25,800 bases of DNA, from the NCBI GenBank assembly GCA_031363055.1, contig JANLTP010000013.1, forward strand, positions 1 to 25,800. Direction: 5' to 3'. Position 1 is the stretch's first letter; each line of letters starts with the position of its first letter. Below the pieces are notes generated by a model. The model saw nothing but the letters and a program-made list of their open reading frames with translations. It was not told the origin of the DNA and did not search any database. A program made the translations under genes and the position numbers. This document shows, in pieces, positions 8,727-18,418 of the stretch. The DNA is from JANLTP01 sp031363055 (lineage in GTDB: Bacteria; Pseudomonadota; Gammaproteobacteria; Burkholderiales; Burkholderiaceae_E).

Positions 8727-11419
8727 GCTTGTCGACTCCGCAGATCGCGGCGCAGTTGGAACGGGTGCTTGCCAGCGACCCGTCGATCCTGGCGCTGGCA
8801 ATTCGGGCGGACGCGCGCCAGCCCTGGCCCGAGACGCTGAACCAGCGAGGCCGACAGTTTGCGTTACGTTGGTGCGCATCGTCGTTGGCAATCCGCGAGG
8901 CACTATGTGACGTCGAACAATATGACGCTGCAACTGCCGGGCTGGTGGTTATCACTCCGCTGTCGACACACGATCTTGCCGAGGACATTGCGGCGCGCCT
9001 GGCACGAGCACGGGTGTTCCAGCCGGAAGGTTGGGACATCGTGCGCCAGCTTTTTCAGGCCAAAGAGACCGACGCACGATTGGGGCAGTTTGCGTGGATG
9101 CCGCAGAGCCTGATCGATGGTGCCGCGCAAGGGTCGTACCCACCTGCGGCAAACGGCTTTCTTGGCCTGGAGATGGCCTGGCAGGAAGTCCTTCAAAGAT
9201 TCCTGCACATTCCGGCTGCGCGCCCAGACGCGGCTTCCTTGCTGTCCTGGTCGATGACCACCGGTGCTGACGCGACGCTTAATCGGTTGCCAACTGCGGT
9301 CAGAACGGATGTTATGCGCTGGCTGTGCGATGCGGCCGGGAGTACCGGCGAAATGGTCCTCGGCTGCGTTGAAGCCGGTCGCACGGCCGATGCACTGCCG
9401 CTCGGGCTGGTTTGCGGGGTGGTGTTTGCGCCGGAAGGCGAAGGACAAGCGGCGTTGGGTCAAGCTGCTATTCGTCTTGAGCGATTCGCTAACGACAAAC
9501 ATATTGGCGTGCTGGAGGGCCGGGCCTGGGCACGAGCTGCGGAACAGGTGGCAAGAGCGGTCGGGTTGGAGCTTACTCGCGCTATGCTCGATCGGGCAGA
9601 TCATTTGCTGCACGACCTGCGCGTTGCCGAGTTCGCACACTTCAGCGACCTGCTGCCAAGCTCGCTGGACCAGCGGATGCTGGAATTCGCCCTTGCACTG
9701 TCTGCTCATGTTACCGAATCCAGCAAAGCCAATCTGGAGCAGGTGGAGCGGTGCGCTGACCGTGCGCTCGGACACGCGCTGATGGCGCTTCAGTCGACGC
9801 GCGCGGAGCGCGTCGAGATGGCACGCCGTCTGGCGCGCTGGCTGTTGAGCGCCCCTCGATCCGCGACATCGCTGAAGGCTGCCGCAACCTGGCAGGCGGA
9901 CGAAGGGGCATTCGTCGACTGGGCGCGATTCCGGCTGCTCGGTGGCGACGAAATTCCGGAGCTTTCAGATGCCTACAGCGCTTGCCGAGCGGCGCTGATT
10001 GCGCGGCGGAACAAGTTCGCGAAACCCTTTGCGCAGGTCTTGATCGAGTGGAACGCAAACAAGCCCTCAGTCGACGAACGCGTGGTGCCAGTGGAGTGCA
10101 TACTCGAACACGTGATGGCGCCGATCGCGGCTTCTCATCCGACTTTGCTGCTGGTGATGGACGGTTTGAGCATCAGCATATTTCGAGAGCTGTTCGCCCG
10201 AAGCGCGAGTCACGGCTGGACTGAAATGGTGCCGAGCGATATCGGGCAAGCTCTGGTCGGCATAGCCGCTTTGCCCACCGTGACCGAGGTGAGTCGCGCA
10301 AGCCTGCTCTGTGGACGGCTCACTCTGGGAGCCGCCGCGCAAGAAAAGACCGGATTTGCTTCACATGCAGCATTGCTGGCGCACAGCCGCGCCGGAGTAC
10401 CGCCGAGGCTGTTCCACAAAGGCGATCTCGCCGACGCGACCAATCTGGCGCAAGAGGTTCGTACAGCAATCGCGAACCCACAGCAGCGTGTGATCGGCGT
10501 GGTTTACAACGCCGTCGATGATCACCTGAGCGGTCCGAACCAACTGCATCAGCGCTGGGCGCTCGAGGAGTTGCGGCTTTTGCTACCACTGCTTCGTGAA
10601 GCGCGGGAGGCAAGGCGAGTGGTAGTAATTACCGCCGACCACGGGCATCTGCTTGAGGACGCCACCAACCCAATCGCCGGCGGTGACAGTGATCGCTGGC
10701 GGCGAGGTTCGGACAGCCGGCTGCCTCAAGAGGTAGCAGTGAGCGATGGTCGCGTGGTCACGAGCGACGGCTCGAACACAGTCGTTTGCCTTTGGGGCGA
10801 AAGCACTCGATACGCAGGACGCAAGAACGGCTACCACGGTGGTGTGTCGCCACAGGAAGTGACCGTTCCGTTAAGCGTAATGGTGCCATTGGCGATGAGC
10901 TTGACGGGCTGGACAGCGGCTCCACCGGCACAACCCGAGTGGTGGGAATTGCCACCGATCTCGAAATCAAAGGGAGCGAAGCCTGCCACTTCACAACCGG
11001 CACAAACCGTAATTGGAAGGCCAACGGAGCAAGTCGGGCAGCCTCAGCTTTTCGACCCGATCGAGTTGCCGGTTGTGGTGGCATCGGCCTCGCAGGACTG
11101 GATCAGCGCTTTGTTGAGCGGATCAATCTACGCGTCGCAACGCCAACTTGCTGCTCGGGTTGCACTGCCCGACGAAAAGATGCGATTGCTGTTGACTGCT
11201 TTGTCGGAACGTGGCGGCAAGCTGTCGCGCGCCGCGCTGGCCCAGAGGCTTTCACTGCCAGAGATCCGCCTTGGAGGTATGCTGAGTGCCGTCAGGCGCA
11301 TGTTGAACGTTGACCAGGCGTCAGTGCTGATCATCGATGAGGCGGTCGGGACTGTCGAGTTGAACATCGCGCTGCTGCGTCAGCAATTCCAAGTGAGTGG
11401 CACCGGAGGTCAGCGATGA
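8723..11419 (+). CDS. pglZ: BREX-2 PglZ, alkaline-phosphatase-fold protein
   Basis: An 898-residue protein starting at ATG 8723, overlapping the pglY stop by 4 bp; an upstream in-frame TTG at 8693 is less likely. The PglZ core follows the alkaline-phosphatase superfamily pattern: a metal-ligand strand LLLVMDG with Asp480, and TADHGH at about residues 637-642 (Asp639, His640, His642), with a YNAVDDH segment between. PglZ is the hallmark protein of all BREX types; its chemical role in defence is unclear. The C-terminal 150 or so residues form a separate helical region that may include a winged helix. It overlaps brxD by ATGA, so pglY-pglZ-brxD-brxHI are translationally coupled. Confidence 0.93.
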   Translation: MSLSTPQIAAQLERVLASDPSILALAIRADARQPWPETLNQRGRQFALRWCASSLAIREALCDVEQYDAATAGLVVITPLSTHDLAEDIAARLARARVFQPEGWDIVRQLFQAKETDARLGQFAWMPQSLIDGAAQGSYPPAANGFLGLEMAWQEVLQRFLHIPAARPDAASLLSWSMTTGADATLNRLPTAVRTDVMRWLCDAAGSTGEMVLGCVEAGRTADALPLGLVCGVVFAPEGEGQAALGQAAIRLERFANDKHIGVLEGRAWARAAEQVARAVGLELTRAMLDRADHLLHDLRVAEFAHFSDLLPSSLDQRMLEFALALSAHVTESSKANLEQVERCADRALGHALMALQSTRAERVEMARRLARWLLSAPRSATSLKAAATWQADEGAFVDWARFRLLGGDEIPELSDAYSACRAALIARRNKFAKPFAQVLIEWNANKPSVDERVVPVECILEHVMAPIAASHPTLLLVMDGLSISIFRELFARSASHGWTEMVPSDIGQALVGIAALPTVTEVSRASLLCGRLTLGAAAQEKTGFASHAALLAHSRAGVPPRLFHKGDLADATNLAQEVRTAIANPQQRVIGVVYNAVDDHLSGPNQLHQRWALEELRLLLPLLREAREARRVVVITADHGHLLEDATNPIAGGDSDRWRRGSDSRLPQEVAVSDGRVVTSDGSNTVVCLWGESTRYAGRKNGYHGGVSPQEVTVPLSVMVPLAMSLTGWTAAPPAQPEWWELPPISKSKGAKPATSQPAQTVIGRPTEQVGQPQLFDPIELPVVVASASQDWISALLSGSIYASQRQLAARVALPDEKMRLLLTALSERGGKLSRAALAQRLSLPEIRLGGMLSAVRRMLNVDQASVLIIDEAVGTVELNIALLRQQFQVSGTGGQR

Positions 11420-12726
11420 TCAGTGCCGCTCGGCGCGCTGATATAGTCGGTGCGCTGCGTCGCGGAACCGTGCCCAGCAGCGGCTTGGATGGTTTCGCAG
11501 TGGGCATCGAATCGTTCGCACCCACCATCGACGACGAGCTCACTTCGGTGGCAGCAGGTCGAGGCGGCTTCAAGGCCGTACGCGGCGAGTACGGCACGGG
11601 TAAGACCTTCTTCGGGCGATGGCTGCAAGAGCGGGCGCGGGCCCGTGGTTTTGCGGCGACCGAAGTCCAGATCAATGAAACCGAGACGCCGCTTCATCGG
11701 CTGGAAACCGTCTATCGCCGGTTGGTCGAGCATCTGAGCACAGCGGATACCGCCAACGGCGCCTTCCGCGGTGTTATCGATGGCTGGTTCTACGCGCTGG
11801 AGCAGGACGTTCTCGCCGACGCGTCGGTCGATCCGAATGACGCCAAGGACCTGCTGTCGCGCACCGACATGCTGATGGAAGCGCGCATTGCCACGATCAG
11901 CAAGACCGCCCCGGCTTTCTCTGCGGTGCTTCGGACCTACCGTCGAGCTCTCGCTGCCGGAGATAGCCTGTTGGCAGACGGACTTATCAGTTGGTTAGCC
12001 GGGCAACCCAATGTGGCGGCCAACGTCAAGCGTGCAGCCGGTATCAAAGGTGACCTCGACCATTTCGGCGCCAGCAACTTTCTGGTGGGCCTGCTCACCA
12101 TCTTGCGTGACAGCGGCTTTTCTGGGCTGGTGTTGGTGCTGGACGAGGTGGAAACGTTGCAGCGCATGCGCACGGATAGCCGGGAAAAGGGCCTGAACGC
12201 ACTTCGGCAATGGATCGACGAGATTGACGCCGGACGGTATCCCGGGCTCTATTTGGTCGTCACCGGTACGCCGGCGTTTTTCGACGGCCCACAAGGCGTG
12301 CAGCGTCTCGCGCCACTCGCCCAACGGCTGCACGTTGATTTCGGCACCGACCGCCGATTCGATAATCCCCGAGCGGTTCAGATCCGCCTGGCGCCGTTCG
12401 ATCTTACTGCCTTGCTTGCCGTGGGGCGACGCGTTCGCGACATCTACGTTGAAGGTCGCTCTTCCGAACCGCGCCTGCGAAACGTCGTGGATGACAGCTA
12501 CCTCGACGCGCTCGCCCGTGCCGTCGCCGGTGGACTGGGCGGCAAGATTGGTGTGGCGCCGCGCCTGTTCTTGAAGAAGCTGGTCGCGGACGTTTTGGAT
12601 CGAGTCGACCTGCACGAAGATTTCGACCCGCGCCGGCACTACATACTGACGTTGGCCGAGAGCGAGATGTCAGTGGTCGAACGTGCTGCCGCCAGCGCCA
12701 CCTCGGTTGACGACATCAAGCTGTGA
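11416..12726 (+). CDS. brxD: BREX-2 ATP-binding protein BrxD
   Basis: A 436-residue P-loop ATPase of the DUF2791 type found in type 2 BREX. Walker A is GEYGTGKT at residues 57-64 and Walker B is LVLVLDE ending at Asp243-Glu244, a spacing consistent with an AAA/ORC-like ATPase. The start ATG 11416 overlaps the pglZ stop and the stop overlaps the GTG of brxHI. BrxD normally pairs with the helicase BrxHI encoded directly downstream, as here. The frame is intact and its length is normal for the family. Confidence 0.92.
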   Translation: MISAARRADIVGALRRGTVPSSGLDGFAVGIESFAPTIDDELTSVAAGRGGFKAVRGEYGTGKTFFGRWLQERARARGFAATEVQINETETPLHRLETVYRRLVEHLSTADTANGAFRGVIDGWFYALEQDVLADASVDPNDAKDLLSRTDMLMEARIATISKTAPAFSAVLRTYRRALAAGDSLLADGLISWLAGQPNVAANVKRAAGIKGDLDHFGASNFLVGLLTILRDSGFSGLVLVLDEVETLQRMRTDSREKGLNALRQWIDEIDAGRYPGLYLVVTGTPAFFDGPQGVQRLAPLAQRLHVDFGTDRRFDNPRAVQIRLAPFDLTALLAVGRRVRDIYVEGRSSEPRLRNVVDDSYLDALARAVAGGLGGKIGVAPRLFLKKLVADVLDRVDLHEDFDPRRHYILTLAESEMSVVERAAASATSVDDIKL

Positions 12727-14747
12727 GCGAATTCGACCAACTGCATCCTTCTCTGCAGTACCACGTGGTCAACACGCTGGGTTGGAGCGCGCTGCGACCC
12801 ACCCAATTAGCGGCCATTGCGCCGATTCATGCGGGCTCGCACTGCCTGCTGTTGGCGCCGACAGCAGCGGGCAAGACCGAAGCGGCGGCGATCCCGATTC
12901 TGTCCAGGATGCTCTGTGAGTCTTGGCCGGCAACCAGCGTGCTCTATGTCTGCCCTATCAAAGCGCTGCTAAACAATCTGGAGCACCGGCTTTCCCACTA
13001 CGCCGGACTGGTAGGGCGGCGCGTCGAAGTATGGCACGGCGACATATCGCAGTCGCGCAAAAAACGAGCGCTCAAGGATGCGCCGGATATCCTGCTCACG
13101 ACGCCTGAATCCATCGAGGCGATGTTGATATCGGTTCGCGTCAATCGACCATTGTGGTTCGGCAATCTGCGAGCGGTTATTGTCGACGAGTTACACGCGT
13201 TCGCGTCGGACGACCGTGGCTGGCATATGCGCTCGATACTTTACCGTTTGGATCAATATCTGCAGCGGCCGCTGCAACGCATCGGCCTGTCTGCCACGGT
13301 GAGCAATCCGACGGATCTATTGGCGTGGTTCGCGCCGAGCGGGGCGCGCACGGTGGTTGGTAGCGCGTCGGTGAGCCCAGACGCAGATGTGACGATCGAC
13401 CATGTGGAATCCCTCGAAAATGCGGCGATCGTCATTTCGCGGCTACACAAGGGCGAAAAGCGACTTGTTTTCTGTGACTCCCGAAGCAGCGCTGAACACT
13501 TGAGTAGCATGTTGCGCGAAATGGCGATTAGAACGTTCGTCAGCCACGCGTCGCTGAGCGTTTCCGAGCGTCGACAAGCCGAGGCTGCGTTCTCGGAAGA
13601 AAAAGACTGCGTGATCGTCGCTACCTCGACTTTGGAACTCGGTATCGATGTCGGCGATCTTGACCGCGTGATTCAGATCGATTCGCCGTCCAGCGTATCT
13701 TCGTTTCTGCAGCGCATGGGGCGCACCGGTCGGCGCGCAGACGGACGGCGGAATTGCCTTTTTCTCACTACCAACGACGACGCCTTCTTGTTGGCGCTGG
13801 GCGTCACCCAAAAATGGTCAGAAGCTTGGGTTGAGGCTGCTGTTCCGCCAGCAGAGCCCTGGCCGATTGTCGCCCAACAAGCACTGGTACTGATGCTGGA
13901 GCGCGGCGAGCTGACAACTTTCGAGTTGACCAGCTTGCTCCGTGGTTCGTTTCCGGAAGTACCACCACAGGACATCGCGTTTCTGGTCGAGCATATGGAG
14001 GCAACGCAGTTTCTCGATCGCGCGGAAGGTGTGCTCAGGATCGGATTCGAGGCAGAACGTAGCTTTGGACGCGGACACTACCGCGAGCTGTTGGCCTCGT
14101 TCAGTGGCTCCATGCTACTAACGGGGCGGCATGGATCGCATGAGGTTGGATACATCGATCCGACAGTTTTGTCCGGCCAGAAAGAGGACCGAGTTATCCT
14201 GCTTGCCGGTCGTAGCTGGCGAGTCATTGATGTCGAATGGGCCAAGCGGACCGCATGGCTGGAGCCCGCTGAACGAGGCGGTAAAGCGCGTTGGACGGGC
14301 AGCGCGCGCAGCATTGGTCTACCGGTCTGCCAGGGAATTCGAAGCGTGCTTGCGACTGGCTCACCAAAAATCGTCACCCTGTCCCTGCGCGCGCAAACGA
14401 CTTTGAAGCGCCTATCTGAGGAAGTCTCGTTGCCTACGGGAGCACACATTGTGGTCGCACGTTCCGACGAGTCGTCAGCGCGGACCTGGACGTTCGCGGG
14501 TACACGGGCCAACCGCACGTGGGCCCGCATTGCTTTGTCTAGCGGCGAAAAGGTTGGTTTTGATGCGATCAGTGTGCAGACGTCGGAACCGCTTATGACG
14601 AGGGGTCCCTTGGATTTCGCGCCACTCACAGATTCGGAGATTTTTAGTTATTCGGAGTCAATCAAGTTTTCGGCCTGTCTTCCGAAAACGTTGCTTGTCC
14701 GCAATATTGTCGCGAGGAACTTCGAATTGCCACCTATGACGAAATGA
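12723..14747 (+). CDS. brxHI: BREX-2 DEAD/DEAH-box helicase BrxHI (Lhr-like)
   Basis: A 674-residue superfamily 2 helicase starting at GTG 12723 inside the brxD stop. Visible motifs, in order: Walker A APTAAGKT (Lys51-Thr52), motif II DELH (155-158), motif III SAT (190-192), and motif VI MGRTGRR (332-338). The last 250 or so residues are an accessory domain of the Lhr-like type. In type 2 BREX, BrxHI replaces the BrxL or other helicases of other types and probably remodels DNA at the expense of ATP. It is the last gene of the BREX set; no clear hairpin terminator follows, and IS91-family remnants begin about 130 bp downstream. Confidence 0.92.
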   Translation: MSEFDQLHPSLQYHVVNTLGWSALRPTQLAAIAPIHAGSHCLLLAPTAAGKTEAAAIPILSRMLCESWPATSVLYVCPIKALLNNLEHRLSHYAGLVGRRVEVWHGDISQSRKKRALKDAPDILLTTPESIEAMLISVRVNRPLWFGNLRAVIVDELHAFASDDRGWHMRSILYRLDQYLQRPLQRIGLSATVSNPTDLLAWFAPSGARTVVGSASVSPDADVTIDHVESLENAAIVISRLHKGEKRLVFCDSRSSAEHLSSMLREMAIRTFVSHASLSVSERRQAEAAFSEEKDCVIVATSTLELGIDVGDLDRVIQIDSPSSVSSFLQRMGRTGRRADGRRNCLFLTTNDDAFLLALGVTQKWSEAWVEAAVPPAEPWPIVAQQALVLMLERGELTTFELTSLLRGSFPEVPPQDIAFLVEHMEATQFLDRAEGVLRIGFEAERSFGRGHYRELLASFSGSMLLTGRHGSHEVGYIDPTVLSGQKEDRVILLAGRSWRVIDVEWAKRTAWLEPAERGGKARWTGSARSIGLPVCQGIRSVLATGSPKIVTLSLRAQTTLKRLSEEVSLPTGAHIVVARSDESSARTWTFAGTRANRTWARIALSSGEKVGFDAISVQTSEPLMTRGPLDFAPLTDSEIFSYSESIKFSACLPKTLLVRNIVARNFELPPMTK

Positions 14748-14872
14748 AGGGACGCACGATGGCGATTGCCTAGATGGATTTTCGCGTAAAACCCGGTGAC
14801 CCAAAGGTATTGTTCACGTCGCCTTAACTACCTCCACGGTGATCGTCTTGATGATGCCGACCTGCCTGTTTT

Positions 14873-15331
14873 CGACCGGCGCTAACAGGTCCGCGCGCCG
14901 GCCAGAAAGTGCTGACCTAGCGGGGCGCAAAGCCCAAAGCGTTGGACTTCAAGTAACCCGTGTGCGCCAATCTGGAGGGGTCTAGCCAGCACGCGGCCGT
15001 GCGCTGCGCGTCGCACGAGTGCAAGCCGCTGGAACGACTTTGCCGTTACATCACCCGCCCGGCGCTGGCCAACGAACGGGTGCGGTGCATCGCCGCCGGC
15101 CAAGTCGTGCTGCCGCTAAAGACACCGTGGCGCGACGGCATCACGCATTTGGTGATGTCGCCACTAAAGTTTATGCAGCGCCTGGCCGCGTTGGCGCCTA
15201 GACCGCGACTGCATCTGATCCGGTTTCATGAAGTGTTGGCACCGTCTTTTACACAACGTCGGCGAAGCTGCGTGCGCATGTTGTGCCACAACAGGCCACC
15301 TATGCCGGCCTCGGCAGCGCAACCGGCTGCG
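14873..15331 (+). pseudogene. IS91-family transposase remnant, copy A (central part)
   Basis: Translation shows typical IS91-family transposase blocks: GPRAGQKVLT, then HAAVRC, LERLCRYITRPALANERV, LPLKTPWRDGITHLVMSP and RLAALAPRPRLHLIRFHEVLAP. The frame is broken by TAG at 14918-14920 and TAA at 14954-14956, and shifts after the LAP block, where the expected AKLR-VVPQ segment continues in another frame. The N-terminal part is missing and the C-terminal zinc-finger-like block is absent here but survives at about 21356. It ends in ACCGGCTGCG (15322-15331), where it joins the element's terminal region. Bases 14748-14872 between brxHI and this remnant show nothing recognisable. Confidence 0.8.
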
Positions 15332-15453
15332 TCCCGGTGTGTATCGGCACGCTCAGCTCGCAAGGGGTCTTACGCAGACTCTCAATTCGGTGGCATTGCC
15401 GGGTGCATCCGGGTGCATCAAGCGCGAATACGGCGTTTGAAATTCCTATCCTC
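15322..15453 (+). repeat. IS91-family element 3' terminal region, copy A
   Basis: This matches the terminal region of copy B (21553-21758) after removal of an internal stretch of about 70 bp. Shared parts include the ACCGGCTGCGTCCC start, the CTCAGCTCGCAAGGGG block, ACTCTCAATTCGGTG, tandem GGGTGCATCC units (two here at 15401-15420, three in copy B), and the end CGTTTGAAATTCCTATCCTC. Identity between copies stops at 15453, giving the likely element boundary (the oriIS side in IS91 terms). The mutS relic begins directly beyond it. Confidence 0.75.
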
Positions 15454-17404
15454 ATCCTCCACAACTGCCGCAGTGCGCGAGCAACACGATGCAGGCGACC
15501 TGGCGCATGTAGGTCGACTTGCCGCCCATGTTCGGGCCAGTGAGCAAAATCATGCGCCGCTTCTCATCGAACACGCAGTCATTCGGCACGAACTGTTCGA
15601 CCGACTGTTCGACCACCGCGTGACGTCCGGCGCGAATTTCAATGCCGGGGAAATTGCTGAATTTCGGTTCGACCCAACCGAGCGCGTCGGCGCGTTCGGC
15701 GAGGCCGGCCAGCACATCGAGTTCGGCGACCGCGCGACCGAGCGACTGCCACGCAGACACGAACGGCGCGAGTTGTTCGAGCAGTTGTTCGAAGAGATAT
15801 TTTTCGCGCGCCAGGGCGCGCTCCTTGGCCGAAAGCGCCTTGTCTTCGAACGCCTTGAGTTCGGGCGTGATGGACCGTTCGGCGTTTTTCAACGTCTGGC
15901 GGCGTCGATATTCGGTCGGCACCTTGTCGAGTTGTCCCTGCGTCACCTCGATGTAAAAGCCATGTACGTTGTTGAAACCGACGCGCAGGTTATTGATGCC
16001 GGTCTGTGCCCGTTCGCGTTGTTCGATCTCGGCGAGAAATTCGGCGCAGTGTTCGTCGATGGCGCGCAACTCATCGAGCTCGGCATCAAAACCGGCACGG
16101 ATCACGCCGCCTTCGCGCACCAGTGCGGGTGGGTCCTCGTTGAGCATTGCCGCGAGCGGCTCGAATGCCAGCTTAGGGATGTCGAGCGCGGCCATCAGAT
16201 CACCAAACAGATCGACGTCCAAGGCCGCGATCGATTCGTGCAACTGTTGCACGAACACCGGCGTGCCGCGCAGCGCGGCCAATTCTCGTGGGCGAATGCT
16301 GCGTAACGACATGCGCGTGGCCAGCCGCTCGTAGTCGACTGCTTCGCGTAGCGCGATTCGCATCGACCGCCCGACCGCGCCACGCAACAGCGCCAGTCGT
16401 TGTTGGCGCATACCGATCTGCTTTCTGTCGCGCAACGGATTGTGCAACCACTGGCGCAGCAGCCTGCCGCCGGGCGAAGTCACACAGCTATCGATCACCG
16501 ACAGCAGGGTCGGACCCGGATCGCCGCGCAAAGTTTCGGTTAATTCTAGATTGCGCCGCGCGATCGGGTCCAACTGTAGACAATCGTCGGTGCGATAGAC
16601 GCGAATCCCCTGCAAGTGTTCGGCGTCCCGTCCCTGGGTGCGACGCAGGTATTCGAGCAGGCCACCGGCCGCTCCGAGCGCCATGGAAAGGCCGGCTGCG
16701 CCGAAACCCGACAAGTCTTGTACCTGCAGCAACTCGCACAATTGCCGTTGCGCCCGTGTTGCGTCGAATTGCCAATCCGCAAGGCGAATCTGCGGGACCG
16801 TAGGGTCCATTCCCGAGTCCAGCCTCGAAGACTCGGTGATGATCAGTTCGGCAGGATTCAGGCGATCGAGTTCACTCGTCAACAGGGCAAGCGGCGCTTC
16901 GCTGAGCCAGAATTCGCCGCTCGCCAAAGACATCCAGGCAAGCCCGGCCGTGGTTTTGTTGACCAACACCGAAACGAGCAGCCGCTCCTCGCGTTCTGGC
17001 AACAATTGTGCGTCGGTCAAGGTGCCGGGTGTGACGATGCGCGTGACCTTGCGCTCGACCGGACCCTTGCTCGTGGCCGGGTCGCCGATCTGTTCGCAGA
17101 TCGCCACCGACTCACCCATCCGCACAAGTCGCGCCAGGTATTGTTCGACCGCATGCACCGGTACGCCGGCCATCTTGATCGGCTCGCCGTTCGAGGCGCC
17201 GCGCCGCGTCAGGGTGATGCCGAGCAGCTTGGCGGCCCGTTCGGCGTCACCGTGGAACAACTCTTAGAAGTTGCCCATCCGGTAGAACAGCAGCACCGAG
17301 GCGTGTTCGGCCTTGATGCGCAGGTACTGCTGCATCATCGGCGTTTGTGTTGAGAAGTCTTGCTGGGACAACCGGTTCAATGCCTCGGCGGAATCGTCGT
17401 GCAT
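15454..17404 (-). pseudogene. mutS: mutS mismatch-repair pseudogene (nonsense and 3' truncation)
   Basis: The frame starts at ATG (complement 17402-17404) with an N-terminal MutS domain (MMQQYLRIKAEH, VLLFYRMGNF). Codon 47 is TAA (17264-17266) exactly where the conserved tyrosine of F-Y-E-L-F stands; the same frame then continues with ELFHGDAERAAKLLGITLT, KMAGVPVHAVE, the core and lever domains, up to Walker A GPNMGGKST and LLAHCG. It ends there, at the border of IS91 copy A, so the rest of the ATPase domain (about 200 residues in normal MutS) is missing. Both lesions would abolish normal MutS, which needs the ATPase for dimerisation and repair. The intact reading frame over nearly 600 codons suggests recent loss. 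Confidence 0.9.
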
Positions 17405-17463
17405 TGTAGAACTGCGAGAGTTCGGACATCGACGACGTCCCGGCCGGTAGATCGCGGGCGACG

Positions 17464-17919
17464 TTACTTCTTGGCGCCGTTCGCCTTCGCGAGCACGACA
17501 TCCCAAGGTCCCCGTGCGTCAACGAACATCACGCAATCCTGTGCGCCTTCACATCGGGCGGCGTGTTTTGCCTTCCCGGTGAGGGCGAAGTAGGAACCGG
17601 GCGCGAGTCGGTGCTCCTTGCCGTCCACGACGAGAATCAGGTTTCCGGCAACCGTGGTCACGTAATGGTCCGGCGAGTGATGGTGAACCGGCGCGGCAAA
17701 GCCGCTGGCATACCTCAGATAGAAACGGCTGGAACCTTTGGCCATGTCGCCCTGGACGACCGCGCTCGCCACGCCCGGAACGCCCGCGTCCTTCCACTTG
17801 ACCTCCGCGACCGGAGTGACGATGGCCTTCGCCGCGCTCTGGGCGAACCCAGACTGCGAAAACGGTGCGATGAGGGCAAGGGCGACTGCAAGGAACTGGG
17901 GTCTGATGCATGTTTTCAT
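17464..17919 (-). CDS. Exported cupin-domain protein
   Basis: 151 residues. The start (complement 17917-17919) has AGGAGG 6 bases upstream. An N-terminal signal peptide is visible: MKTC, a hydrophobic stretch and A-Q-S near residue 27. The mature part is a single small beta-barrel cupin with the metal-binding style block PVHHHSPDHYVTT and a second GSYFALTGKAKHAARC block. It probably binds a metal in the periplasm, but the substrate is not predictable. It lies 97 bp downstream of another small exported protein on the same strand, so the two may share a transcript. Confidence 0.82.
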   Translation of the reverse strand: MKTCIRPQFLAVALALIAPFSQSGFAQSAAKAIVTPVAEVKWKDAGVPGVASAVVQGDMAKGSSRFYLRYASGFAAPVHHHSPDHYVTTVAGNLILVVDGKEHRLAPGSYFALTGKAKHAARCEGAQDCVMFVDARGPWDVVLAKANGAKK

Positions 17920-18016
17920 GTTGCCTCCTGGAATTGGATGGCATCGTCCGGATGCCCGAATTTAGGTATTGCCGCTGCGAGCCCCGGGGCTGGCGTGCGG
18001 GCACATTTTGGCGCCG

Positions 18017-18418
18017 CTATTTCTTCAAGCCCGCCGCGACCCAGTTCTCGATCGGCGATTTGCCGTCCTGGATCATCATCACGGTGGCGTCGAGTTTCTC
18101 GCCCCGGATGAAGCCCGACCAGCGCAGTTTGCCGTACTTGGCGCTTTCGGTCTCGGCTTCGAATCGGGTCGCATTGCCTTCCGACGCCGTCGTGTACGAC
18201 GCGTCGGAGTAGCCATACTGGTCGCAGGCGCTCGAGTGGAATCGACCGTTCTTGAAGGTCAGGGTGTCGGCGTCGCCGCGCGTTTTGCCTTTCGCGAGAA
18301 ATACGCCTTCGAAGACCTTGCCGTCGAGCCCCTCGGCGAACGCCGGGGAAGACGCGATCGTGAACGCTGCGACCGCCTGAACGATCGTACGCCCGATTGA
18401 AGTCAATGTGAATGTCAT
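18017..18418 (-). CDS. Small exported protein of unknown function
   Basis: 133 residues from ATG (complement 18416-18418), chosen because AAGGAG lies about 8 bases upstream and because the protein then begins with a clean signal peptide (MTFTLTSIGRTIVQAV..., cleavage probably after AFA). A longer frame reaching 18553 adds sequence that does not look coding. The mature part alternates polar and hydrophobic residues, as in a small beta-barrel, and contains two phrases, FKNGRFHSSACD and SPIENWVAAGLKK. I do not recognise the family with certainty. It is next to the exported cupin gene on the same strand. Confidence 0.75.
   Translation of the reverse strand: MTFTLTSIGRTIVQAVAAFTIASSPAFAEGLDGKVFEGVFLAKGKTRGDADTLTFKNGRFHSSACDQYGYSDASYTTASEGNATRFEAETESAKYGKLRWSGFIRGEKLDATVMMIQDGKSPIENWVAAGLKK

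Noticed and set aside
14960..16306. 448-codon open frame on the + strand
   Set aside because: Its first part is the IS91 transposase remnant and the rest is the antisense of mutS, whose minus-strand translation shows clear MutS motifs.
16616..17353. Long + strand open frames opposite mutS
   Set aside because: GC-rich shadow frames; the minus strand carries recognisable MutS domains.
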